Assembly: GCA_023231475.1 (NCBI GenBank)
Contig: JALJEE010001270.1
Location: 1 to 33,965 of the forward strand
Direction: 5' to 3'
DNA from: Seison nebaliae
Taxonomy: Eukaryota; Rotifera; Pararotatoria; Seisonacea; Seisonidae
DNA length: 33,965 nucleotides
Positions 1-10,779 of this stretch are shown here, in pieces (the stretch's first letter is position 1; each line of letters opens with the position of its first letter). Made by a program: the position numbers and the translations under genes. The notes below the pieces were generated by a model that saw only the letters and a program-made list of their open reading frames with translations, made no database searches and was not told the origin of the DNA.

Positions 1-194
1 AATAGAAAAAGGCCAAAATTCTGGTGTAATACTTCGACTAAGGATAAAAAAATTTACACATCTCTTTAGGTTTATTTTTCCTATCTCCATGATTTTTTTG
101 GAGTCAAACGGCGGATGCGAACGCGTACCATTCCCTTGTAAATAAATCATCCGAATATTAGGTCTGTCTTTTCTTTTTATTTAATTTGGTTAAC

Positions 195-217
195 ATATAT
201 ATATATATATATATATA
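195..217. repeat. (TA)n microsatellite
   Basis: An uninterrupted run of about eleven TA dinucleotides in non-coding DNA. No function is implied. Confidence 0.9.
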
Positions 218-226
218 CGAAACGTT

Positions 227-457
227 TTACGGGATTGAAGAAGAGAAATAGAGTTTCCGGACAAGGATATACGTTGAAACATAAATTCTCCCATATTGTT
301 TAGTGAGGGAAATCAGGAAACAATTGAGTGAATGAACGAGGAATAAGATGCTTTGAAATGAACGAATATAGTCCACCCGAAGGTAGACCAGGCCCATTAT
401 CAGAATGAAGAAGATCAGAAGATGTATTATTGAAGATGTGATCGGTGGATTAGACAT
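227..457 (-). CDS. Doubtful small membrane-protein ORF (76 aa)
   Basis: I do not recognise this as a known gene. The frame opens with a true ATG (455-457). After about ten polar residues it encodes one strongly hydrophobic stretch (residues about 10-27, core LLIFFILIMG) followed by basic and aromatic residues, then a second hydrophobic patch. The first 40 codons look richer in G+C than the flanks. The sequence just upstream on the minus strand (ending TTGATTAG) could be a splice acceptor. This would fit a single-pass membrane microprotein, but an ORF of this size can arise by chance in A+T-rich DNA. No partner exon was identified. Confidence 0.18.
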   Translation of the reverse strand: MSNPPITSSIIHLLIFFILIMGLVYLRVDYIRSFQSILFLVHSLNCFLISLTKQYGRIYVSTYILVRKLYFSSSIP

Positions 458-2076
458 CGATTAATTCTAATCAACAATAAGAAATAGATAAGAAGATCGT
501 TTAGACATAAGATAAATATTGTCATTGATATATATAATTAAAAAAAAACGTAACTCGACTAATCGAAACAGTGAAGACCTACTGTTCGTTATCAGAATAT
601 AATTCTTTTATTTCACAATAAACTTACTTTTTCCATAATAGTTACATAACATTCAAATTTATACAGAGAACTTTTTTCAAATGATAATAACAACTCTAGC
701 AACATATTGAGTTATTACACGTAATATTTTCTTATAAAAATAAATTCTTCATATTTTCTAACGAGGACAACAAACATCGTTGACAATGTTATCATTCCAT
801 TCGAACGGAAATGTCAAATCAATTGGCAAAACATCACGTTCGTCAGATTATGAACAATGTGTATTAAAGTTCATCGATTGTTTCATTTTACTCATTTTCT
901 TCTTTTTATTTTTGTCCTACTCAAATTTTTGAATTAAGGAATTGTCTGGAAATTATGATTGACAAACAGAAAATCTTTCCTCAAAAACATTTTTTTTTTA
1001 CCGTATAACTTAAATATTCTGTGTCAGCCAAATGTTCGATTTCTTTTCGATTATGTACTGAACTCTTTCATTGTTGAACTGAATCAAAATTGTTGTTTCC
1101 AAGACTCTCATGGATGTTATAGTCTTTGTCTGAATTTAACGAATATGTCGCGATTAAAATGAGAAGTTGCATTCGTACATTCAAGAAATTTTTAAAATCT
1201 GTGCTAAAAGCTTAGATGTTTTCCTAAGAATTTCGAATTTCGTCGAAATGGAAGTTTATAAATTAAGCGAAATAGTTTTTGTCGTGATTAGACAAACCAG
1301 CAGATGTTCGGAGGAGTAGAAGAGAAGAAAACAGTTTAAGAAATATATCGTCTGTTATCCGTCAAAGTAAAATACTTCTTATTATCCATCCGACCCCACA
1401 ATAAACAAACTTTAGACGAAAAATTATGCAATATCCGAGAGAATCTTTGATTACGATTTAATACCATATTACATACGATGTATATCTCTAAAGTAATCGT
1501 AATTCAATTAATTTGTTGGTAGACAAATACTACCCAGCATTATTGAAACTTATGTCACGCTCTAATGTCATGTTTATCATTAGTTCACTTTATATTTCGA
1601 ATTTTAATATTTAGACTTTGTTTTCTTTCTTCAGTGGTTTCTTATTTTCAATAATTCAGTTATTTCAATATTATATTCATATATATAGTTATAGTGGTCT
1701 GTTATAGATTGGAAATGAGAAGTATAAATGTTTAATTTTATTAAGGAAATGTCAAATTCGTTCCACTGGTGGACAATAGATACAAATAGATGTTAATATA
1801 AATATACGGTGAAGAAAGAATTTTGAATAATTTTTTTTTAAATGGCTAGAACAAATTATTGAGATTATATATTATAAACAAGAGAATATAAACAATCTCC
1901 AATAAGGTAATATCAAATCAATCTAATTTTCTAAAGAGATGACTCCTTCATGGTGTGTAATGTGATGATAACTCACCGGAATTATTCGAAATATCAAAAT
2001 TCATTTTTTGAAAAAAGGAAAATTGGGAACAGCTTCATATTTAGCACTCGGGACGAGATTGCCAATTGATAATATG

Positions 2077-5034
2077 TCATGATTGAATAATAGTAGACAA
2101 CCGTCGACGACTATACCGAGTATTAGACAATGAGTGTAATCGACGAACAGTTGAAGCCGAACTGGGTAGAAGTAAATTCCGCTGTTCCCTTTCGAATTCG
2201 TTGGGATGCATTTTAGATTCTTCCAATCTTTGAAGATCTTTGTCATTTTTGTCCAGGTTATTTGAAAGATCACTATGTTTGCGATGATGAAATTGAAATA
2301 ATTGTAAATTGAGATTATGTAAATTCCAATTAGGCGACTTAGTTTCATCATCTCTAATTAATGAATGGGCCGTAACAGATTTGGATGGGAGACTTTTCAT
2401 CTTCTTTCTATTAACATTGTAACGATAGAGAGCCGCCAATGCTGATAATGGTAAGGGATAACATTTCAAGTTTATTTGAGAGGCACTTGAGTTCACATGA
2501 TTTATTTTTTGTCTTTGAGTATGAAAAGAATGACTATACGGTCGTCGACGTAGTTTCTGGTTGTTTTGCGAGTGGACGGAATTATCGATGGATGATGATT
2601 TGTGATAAGTGATCTGATGCAAACTAAAATCGTTTGTTGACGAACGCCATAATGTTCGTTGTCGCCGATATCGAAGAACGTTATAAAGAATGGGGAAAAA
2701 AAGAAAAGAAGATTTTGTCGATTGTGGAATTGTTTCTAACAAACTCATTTTCGGTTTTTTTCCATTTATCTGATCTCTTTCATGACGATGCCGATCTCGG
2801 AAATTATTTCTACCATCGAATTTCTCTTCATCTTTCTCAATTTTCATGGGAGCTTTGGGAATGATGTTGATGTTATTGTTGTTGATAGTTAATCGATATT
2901 TCTTCGATTGTTCATGTTTTATTTGTTGATGTCTTAAACGTTGATGATAATAGAATTGAGAGTCGGGATGATTATTTCTGTTAAAGGAGCAAATGCGTTG
3001 GAAAATTGAAGGATTCCTTTTTGATGAACATTGTAATTCTTTGATCATTCGTTTCTTCTGTCTCCAAATACAAAAATGGCAAAGTATTTTTAGAAACGTC
3101 TTTCGATAATCTTTGGAAGAGAAAGCGTATATGAAAGTATTCATGCACGAATTAACATGACCCAACCACGTCAAAATATTGATAATGATCGGATGAACGT
3201 CAATGAAGGTGGAGACAATGTTCAAGATGAAGAATGGTAACCAACAAATAATAAATATTCCCATCACAATACCAAGTGTCTTGGCAGCTTTCTGTTCTTT
3301 CGATAATTTTACTAATCGTTTAGTAAGCGTCTGATTCGCTTCCGTTTCCGATGTGAGAGATGCGAAATAAGCCGAACTGAATATCAAGTTCTTTGAACGA
3401 AGTCGTTTCAACATTAAGATCCTTTCTAATGTGTCTGAACGAAAGTTCCATTTACGTTTCGTTTGGTTTGTTTTTAATCGATTGTTCCTTTCATTCGCAA
3501 ACGAATGCGAATTATTCCCAAGAAACACACAATCTTCTTCTTCATTCTTCTTTGAATGTGAATTATGTTGCATTCGATGATGCATATCCTCAAACGATCG
3601 ATAACGACGCAATTTCGGTAAGTATAAACGTTCCTCTTCCAAATGTTGTCTCGTTTGCTCTTTTTCGATTGATGGCATCGTATATTTCTCTCTAAGATTT
3701 ATGGCATGAATTGAAGCACGACGTAATAAAGGATCGGTGATCTTTTCATTAATCAATCGTGTCGAACTACTAAGAATATTCTTACGATGAAGTAATTTAA
3801 TAATTGTCGATTGTCTTCGATGTTTAGACGAACGATTCACTAAGAACAACGGCGATTGCATCGATGTTGTTTTGACTGTGGTCGAATGACTGTCATTATG
3901 ACCATTTGATGTTTGCGTTCCGATACCGGCCGAATTATATTTTCCTCGATGAATTCTCAAGACAATTTGATGCGTCACTTTCGGTGTGGAGTTGCAATGA
4001 TTTACATGTGGCTGATGAGTTAATTGACGGAATCGTTTCGTTACTGAATGGAGTAGTTTAGGTGAAGACTTGGGGACATAGGTATGGAAACTGTTTTTAT
4101 TCTTCCCATAAGAATTATTAGAATAATACGAATTCTCTTTTTTCTGATGATTTCTTCCATGGAAATGTTCATTTAGATTTTTCCTTTTGTAACGTTTATC
4201 ATCGTCCACCACAAATTCCTTATCCGTTTCACATGTCACAATGCCACCACGACGTACACATAGGATTTGATGTCTTGCAGCAACAAAAACACGCCAATAT
4301 AAGAATAACATGACCATTAATGGAATATAAAAGCTGATGAGTGACGACATGATGATATAGAAACGACTAGGAGAGAATTCACAAATTCGATCATCATTCG
4401 TGTGATTAATGGAACTTAATGTTGTATTGTGAATCATGAAGATTTGTGTGATGGATTTGTACGTGTTGGAATCGGTGGGGAAACAAAGAACAGGAACGGA
4501 TATCAAAGAACTCGCCAACCAAACGAGAATGATTAATGTTAAACATCTCGTTTTCGTCATTATCAGAGGATAAGTTATCGGATTTGTGATTGCCCAATAA
4601 CGATCGAGAGCTATAACGCATAGATCTAAGATAGATGCCGTGCTGGCGAAAACATCGGCACTTCTCCACACGCAGCACCACCCACGTCCGAAAAGCCATT
4701 GGTGATGTCCATAAAATTCGAATATCCAATTCAACGGCATCACAAAAACACCGACGATTAGATCAGCGGTGGCTAGTGACATAATAAATAATCCAGCACT
4801 TGCTCGTAGACTCTTCTCATAGAGCACCGATATGATTACTAGAAGATTTCCTGCAATCGTTATGATAATAATGAATGCTAGAATTGCTCCAATGATACTA
4901 CGAATGGCTATGTCGCTCACCGAGTAAGTCGAATTGGATGCAATCGAATTTGATATAAGGAAACGTGATTTAATATTGATCGATTGTTGATTATCTATAG
5001 TCATACGCATCGGTAATGGTTCCAGCGTCATCAT
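2077..5034 (-). CDS. Aminergic GPCR, D1-like dopamine receptor of the Dop1R2/DAMB type, intronless
   Basis: Plasma-membrane class A receptor for a biogenic amine, most likely dopamine, predicted to signal through heterotrimeric G proteins. The single 985-codon exon starts at a double ATG directly preceded by an in-frame TGA. Residues 1-45 are extracellular with an N-glycosylation sequon near 34. TM1 has GNLLVI (62-67) and TM2 LATADL (87-92). TM3 carries the amine-binding Asp127 and DRY at 144-146. TM5 has Ser230, Ser231 and Ser234, the catechol-contacting pattern. TM6 has CWLPFF (597-602). TM7 has WLGHVNS (623-629). A TM3-ECL2 disulphide can form (Cys120/121 with Cys218). The TM6 approach KEQKAAKTLGIVMG and the DVFASTASIL core resemble Dop1R2/DAMB; an octopamine or other D1-like receptor is the main alternative. 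Oddities: the third loop is about 325 residues and the tail about 335, both basic and Ser/His/Asn-rich. NPxxY reads NTFIY (632-636). Position 7.43 is His, where Trp or Tyr is usual. Confidence 0.88.
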   Translation of the reverse strand: MMTLEPLPMRMTIDNQQSINIKSRFLISNSIASNSTYSVSDIAIRSIIGAILAFIIIITIAGNLLVIISVLYEKSLRASAGLFIMSLATADLIVGVFVMPLNWIFEFYGHHQWLFGRGWCCVWRSADVFASTASILDLCVIALDRYWAITNPITYPLIMTKTRCLTLIILVWLASSLISVPVLCFPTDSNTYKSITQIFMIHNTTLSSINHTNDDRICEFSPSRFYIIMSSLISFYIPLMVMLFLYWRVFVAARHQILCVRRGGIVTCETDKEFVVDDDKRYKRKNLNEHFHGRNHQKKENSYYSNNSYGKNKNSFHTYVPKSSPKLLHSVTKRFRQLTHQPHVNHCNSTPKVTHQIVLRIHRGKYNSAGIGTQTSNGHNDSHSTTVKTTSMQSPLFLVNRSSKHRRQSTIIKLLHRKNILSSSTRLINEKITDPLLRRASIHAINLREKYTMPSIEKEQTRQHLEEERLYLPKLRRYRSFEDMHHRMQHNSHSKKNEEEDCVFLGNNSHSFANERNNRLKTNQTKRKWNFRSDTLERILMLKRLRSKNLIFSSAYFASLTSETEANQTLTKRLVKLSKEQKAAKTLGIVMGIFIICWLPFFILNIVSTFIDVHPIIINILTWLGHVNSCMNTFIYAFSSKDYRKTFLKILCHFCIWRQKKRMIKELQCSSKRNPSIFQRICSFNRNNHPDSQFYYHQRLRHQQIKHEQSKKYRLTINNNNINIIPKAPMKIEKDEEKFDGRNNFRDRHRHERDQINGKKPKMSLLETIPQSTKSSFLFFPILYNVLRYRRQRTLWRSSTNDFSLHQITYHKSSSIDNSVHSQNNQKLRRRPYSHSFHTQRQKINHVNSSASQINLKCYPLPLSALAALYRYNVNRKKMKSLPSKSVTAHSLIRDDETKSPNWNLHNLNLQLFQFHHRKHSDLSNNLDKNDKDLQRLEESKMHPNEFEREQRNLLLPSSASTVRRLHSLSNTRYSRRRLSTIIQS

Positions 5035-5226
5035 TCATATTTGTTACAGCAGACGATAGATCATGATGATGGTGAGGAATGATAATGAATGGACATCTAT
5101 TTAGATTGGAATAAACAATTTAATGAATAATCATCAGTCTATCATCAAAACTTTTCAAGTAACATATCTCAAATATAATTAACTATTGTGTGAAAAATAT
5201 TGGAGAAAATGTATAATAGAAATGTT

Positions 5227-5453
5227 TAGGAAAGCGACATTTGGTAGACGAACTATATGGTACACGGGACTATTTGGTAGACCGACCGTTTGGTAGACTC
5301 AGTATACAAAATACAGTTATGTATTTGATACGGAGACGTATCAAATTGATTCAAACACGATTAGGTAAAAGACACAAAGAAACTCGCAACTACAACTTGA
5401 CGAGTTTACCAAAAGGTCGGTCTACCTAATGACCGGTCTACCCAAATGTCCTA
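5227..5453. mobile_element. MITE-like element with TTTGGTAGAC-unit inverted arms
   Basis: The left arm (about 5236-5300) and right arm (about 5402-5450) are imperfect inverted copies. Both outer ends read GACATTTGG or GACATTTGGG going inward, and both inner ends read GGTAGACTC or GGTAAACTC. Each arm is made of three or four spaced copies of a unit close to TTTGGTAGAC. The roughly 100 bp centre is unique and has no coding content. A TA dinucleotide lies at each edge (5227-5228 and 5452-5453), as a TA target duplication would leave, but this is weak evidence because TA is common here. It is a non-autonomous DNA transposon by structure; the superfamily cannot be named without other copies. Confidence 0.6.
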
Positions 5454-5513
5454 GACTCGAAACGTTTGAGTGCGGAAAATAGGTTTTTTATTCAAATTAA
5501 CTTCTCTTATCAG

Positions 5514-5609
5514 CCTTATGGAGCTATCAACTATACGGGAACTGGTTTGAACTGTACCCGAAGATTACGATTATGTTGGAGAAAGAAGTGGAGAAAGAAT
5601 TTAGAGAAG
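5514..5609 (+). other. Isolated exon-like segment
   Basis: A 96-nt (32-codon) open segment is bounded by good splice consensus: a pyrimidine-rich tract ending TTATCAG before it and AAG|GTGAGA after it. It is visibly richer in G+C than its surroundings. The open frame encodes Cys, Trp and many Arg/Lys residues (for example RRLRLCWRKKW) and no family I recognise. No neighbouring exon on the plus strand was found. It may be a chance match, part of a transposon relic or a non-coding exon. Confidence 0.15.
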
Positions 5610-8600
5610 GTGAGAATTGTTGTTGTAGAAGTGTCTGAGAAACTAATGATTATTTTTTGGAGTTCAATCGATATCCTAACATAGAATATTCGTTAGTAAT
5701 GAGTAAATTCCCCGATAATTAATAGTTGTACATATGTATATCTATCTACTACGTAACAATTAATGATGTCAGGAAAACAGTTAGGTTAATTTATATTTAC
5801 TTCTTTTAATTAGATCTACTTATGTTAGGTTCGCTACTTACCTATGCATTGAAGTTAAAAATTAATTTATTCTGCTAACAATACACAAGAAGTCTACTAA
5901 ATCAATAGCCTATTGACAATAGGTGTTATTTGCATTTCATCAATCCAAACGTATTCGTTTATGCAGTCAACGAATTGTCGGGAAGTGTAATATCTGTAAA
6001 GTGTCTACGGAATGAGGAAATAAATGAGCAGATACTGGACTCATAATGTTGAGTAGATAATCGAAATTGATACCATCTAAATAACTATATATGATCAACA
6101 ATATAACTATTAGAGGAACCATCTAATTTTCTCTTAAATTCTTTCATTCGTTCATCTATGCTGAGTATTGTCGATAAGATTTGAATTGCACTTCCCCATC
6201 AATCCCATTTACATGAGACAGATTATCGTTAAACTATAATTGTTGATGCATTCGTATCGCATACACGACTCCGCACAATGTAACCCGATCGAATTATGCC
6301 GATCACACCCAACCACTGATGATACTAGGGATATGGTTGAAACGGATTATCGAAGTAGAAATGAAATGGAGAGGAGAAAGATGTTTGCTTAAATGATACA
6401 GAAAGCGCCAGTAAACAAAATGCAAATGGACAGCAGTAAATGATAATGCTCTTTATATCGACTCGACGAGGATAAGAGTAAGAGATTTATGAACCATTAT
6501 TGAGATATTACTTCCATTCGATATGAGTTCGTCCAATTTCCTTTGAGTGATACTTTGAAAATGTGTGAAGAAATGCGATGTAGTAGAATAATGATAGAAG
6601 GAAGACGTCGATTCTGTTGAGACGCAAGTAATATTACGAAAAATAAATGTACAAACGTTATACGATCAGTATAAACTTATTTCGTCCTTCATTCCTCTCA
6701 ATTATCTAAACAATATCTCCACCAACGTCAATTTCTTCCTCCTTCTCACCAACGAGTTCGATATGAGAAAATGTCCAATTCATTTTCAGTCATCTTATTC
6801 GATGGATGGGAGAAGGTATGAGGCAGCTTAAGAGAAAATATTGAATTTCACTAAGAAACCGACTTAACAGCTACGCTTCAATGTGCAAGTGACAATAATT
6901 TGAGATTGAGCTAAACCTGTCAAGAAATACCAACTAATTGAAGACTGTCCAGGTAGAAGTTTGGTCCATTAACCTATATTTCCGTAAAAGATCATGACAT
7001 CTTTGCTATCACTGATCATTCGTCTCCTTCTCCCTTTTCCCTATATCATAAAATCACCAAATTATTGACCAGTCTCCCATCCTTCGCACTGCCTTCCTAA
7101 TTCTACTGTTTTCTTCTTTTGTTCTTTTATTCCAACACAATCTGGAGTAGCTGAATGAATGATTGAAATCTTGCGCATTATTATCTAACAATTTCAACAG
7201 GAATCGCTAGACGGATTGCTAAATGTAGATGACAAAAATTATCAACATAACTGCCCTGTAGACATTCCGATTAACTGTACTTACGAACCTGCTATCATTT
7301 CAATTTTATTACGTTTAGCATATTATTAGAGCTCGCTAATAACAGAATAAGCGACCTTTACCTAAATCTCTATCTAAGATTAACTAATTATAAACATGAA
7401 ACGGATGAGAAAAACTTCCTTCGCGCATCGGAAACAGTTAAAAATTTCTTATTCTTTCTATTAATTACTTCCCTCACCTATTTGCATTTTTAAAAAGAAG
7501 GAAAAATGTTGAAATGATTACGTTATTCTCATCGAATTCCAGTTCTCATACATAAATTTCTACAAAAATCAATTGATGTGTAGAACATGGAGAATTGGGA
7601 AATTGTTCAAAAAGTTTCTTTTAAACTATTGCCATTACTTGAGAAAAAAAATGTCGTTTGGCATGAATAAGAAGAGAGTAAGTGGAGAAATAAGAATTGG
7701 TAAATTCGTTTTATTTGCGAATTTAGTCATATTTCTGATCCAAACTAATCCCACGGGAGTAAATTTAACAAAAATTTTTAACAGTTTCACTTCTACACTT
7801 AATTTTCTCGGTTGAAAACATTTATTCATTTCCATTCATTTCCTATCAAAATGATTACTGTATTATTAGAAGAAATGGAAATAACACCGAAAAAGTTAGA
7901 AAGCAAATTATGTTTTAAGTGGTAACGTAGTTATTAAAAAGGTCATATTGAAAGTAACATGTGTAATATCATTTCTCGATCATTACTCTCTTCTTGACAA
8001 CGGAAAAAATAATTCGTTAATTCCATAAATTCTTCATATAAATATTCGATTTTCATAATAATTGGAAATGAGAAAAGAATTACATCCAACTATTTCTCTC
8101 GTTTGAAAAAAAGAAGAATCGAAAAAATTTTCCTTGGGAACAAATTTAATTTGAATTTTCTGTTAAGATTGGCACATGATGCAAAGACCATTAATATATT
8201 ATCTTCCTTTATTAATATCAGCATAGAATGATTTCCATTTTCGTCTACTACTAATTAAATATATTAATAACCTTAACACTTTCGATTTCCGACCTGACTA
8301 TTGGATGTAACTACGAAATGGTAATATACCGTTTTCACATCTTTCCCTTCCAAATTTAACAATAATATTTTTCAACTAACTCTTATAATGATATAATATT
8401 CTCAATTGAACAAGTGAAAGAGGCAAGTTCTGAACTAGTCTTTACTCACTACCTAGCGCTGACGATATAAAGTGGCAAATGAAATCGCGAACGAATTGAA
8501 TCCATCCTATATACACTATGTATTACACTATATAGAGTAAGTACCCTCGACTATAGCATCACTAAAGATTTATCATTCTGTCATCAAATTCTTAATTATC

Positions 8601-9008
8601 CACGTTGATACCACCAGCCAGATCTGTGAAGTTATGTTCAGAGACTAATAATCTATTTTCTGACAAATATAAGGGAAATTGTAAGAATTGAGTGCATAAA
8701 AAATGAAAAAAATTCGAAGAGCAAATTTTTTTTGTTATTTCAAATCGGAAAATTTCCTAAACATATTTTCAGTCTAACAGAAGAGAAGATTTCGTTTGTT
8801 GAGGGAATGTTGGGAAGAAATTTATTTACAATTTGCTTTCTTATTCACAATATCTTATTTTTTCGTTATTGAATGACGATTATTTAAACATGAATAAGAT
8901 ATGCTTATTTATGAATAAGAATAAATACAGATCTCTTTTTCTCGGGTAAACTAATATGATATGAATAAATATTTGACTCACATAATAACAATCATCATAA
9001 AAATTAAA

Positions 9009-9699
9009 CTATAACTTAACATATAAACAATCTCTTTTGTTCATTTGAAACGATCGTAATTGATTTCTAAAAATCAATCCCACAATTCTCTGATTAGAAT
9101 GCAAAGGAAGAATTTTCAAAAAGTTGCGTATGACATTACTTCGAAAACTACCAGTAACTGGTAAATCGATACTTTTCCATAAATGTTGATCATTCGAACT
9201 TGTCGGTAAATATATTGATATAAAGAAATAATAATAATAATAATGATTTCTAAAAACTTTCTGAAAAGACCAACGATTAGACATATGATATTTCCATAAA
9301 AATTTTTTTGGGACAAATTGGTTGCATTAAGTAACCGTTGGGTGGAAAATGAGGAACGATTGACAACAAATATTTTAGGGAGAAAGAAATAGTAAATAGG
9401 TTGTATTAAGGAAATAATATAGTATAACGTTGTAAATTGGTGTGGAGATTATGTAGAAGGAGAAAGAAAGATTATGTTACAAAATTTCTTGGGTAAACTA
9501 GAAGATTAACTGTTGGAGGAAAGGTCTCTCGTTGTATGGTAAGGATTCTCATGGAGAGATTAATAGATAATTTTAATGTGTTAGAGAATATTCGATCGCA
9601 CTTTCCATCAGCCATTTGACATAGAAGAAGAGTATCGTTAAACCTAAAAGGTTCTTTTGCGAAGAAAATACATTCCTTGAATTTTAACACGGCACTCAC
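9009..9699 (-). pseudogene. Doubtful coding remnant with an F-box-like phrase
   Basis: Two minus-strand open segments (about 9699-9479 and 9258-9009) can be joined in phase by a GT donor after 9479 and the acceptor CTTTTCAG near 9259. The stretch between them has no AG dinucleotide, as in an intron. The second segment contains LWKSIDLP, a phrase resembling the end of F-box domains (LW..IDL). One frame inside the presumed intron reads LPKIF followed by LLNATNLSQKNFY, which also resembles an F-box core. These two readings conflict, there is no upstream ATG, and a stop directly precedes the first segment. A decayed F-box gene, a small unrecognised gene and coincidence all remain possible. Confidence 0.15.
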
Positions 9700-10779
9700 T
9701 CACTTTGTTTCACTCACATAATAAGGTAATCTGTTTTATCCAGTATAGTATTTTTGGAAACAAATTAATATCGATTTGACGGAATTATTGAATCATTTAT
9801 GATAATACAGAAATTAATAGAACTTTTCCTGAAAATTCATCTTCCAACTAAATTCCCATAGTTGATCGATAGAAAAATAAGGGGAAAATGGTAGAAAACG
9901 AGAAAAGGAATAGCGAAAGGAAATTTCTTTAATTTTCTCGATATAAATAATATCTCCACTTCCAATTAAGTTGTTGTTGAATAACTTAGGAAAAGTTTGC
10001 TATTTCGATGAATGATAAGATTAATGAAAGAAGTAAGTAGAAAAGCAAAGAAAGAATATTAAGAGAAAGAAACTTTCGCCAAAAATGTTTGTACTAGAAA
10101 TGTGTTAAAAGATTTCGTTTCAGACGTAGTGTAATTCAATAATTTTATTCATTTTCATTCATCTCAGTAACCTGATTATGGTCGATAGTAAGAGATTGGG
10201 CACGGTTCCAATTGCCACAATTCTCACGGCTCAAATTGAATTTTATTCGAATATTCCCTAACAAAATAAAATTATGGATTAATTGTCTCAATTCGACGTG
10301 AACGTTACGTAATTTTTTCGTGAGTTCATGAGAAGATATGGTCCATTATCTGATTAAAATGAAAAAGAATATAATTATCAGATAAACAACTGAATGAAAT
10401 GTTTTGTTAATCTTCTTCTCAATAAATATACATAATTATCGAACAGTTCCTACATTTGCAGACTTCGAATAAATGCATCTACTGTAATTTTTTTATATTT
10501 ATATATAATTTTTATTTTTCCATTTTGGTCGTCCCATAAGAAGCAAATGGAAATATCTAACAGACTATATGAAAACTTCACAAGTTAACTAATTATAAGA
10601 GTCAGAACTAAGCGAATAATAAATCGATGTATCATGCGAATAGTTTTTTCCACTCATTTTCATTAATTCTACTGGTGATGTCCAAATGATAACGATAAGA
10701 ACCTACTCCTCTTACCGTTTCCGTTTTTTGATAAAAAAGAAAGAAAAGGAGAACGATACAAGTAGTGTCCCACATATGC

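Larger units (their letters stand above)
1..2076. other. Non-coding stretch downstream of the GPCR gene
   Basis: A+T-rich sequence with frequent stops in all frames and no recognisable protein domain. It holds a TA dinucleotide run at about 195-217 and one doubtful small membrane ORF (listed separately). On the minus strand an AATAAA (plus-strand TTTATT, 1737-1742) lies about 335 nt past the GPCR stop and could serve as its polyadenylation signal. I see nothing else. Confidence 0.6.

Noticed and set aside
2634-3695. Plus-strand open frames of 76 and 100 codons within the GPCR gene
   Set aside because: They lie antisense to the GPCR third loop, TM7 and tail, have no domain, and arise from its repetitive codon usage.
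7573-7835. Overlapping open frames on both strands
   Set aside because: Both strands are open over the same A+T-rich stretch, neither shows a domain, and there is no splice or start context favouring one.
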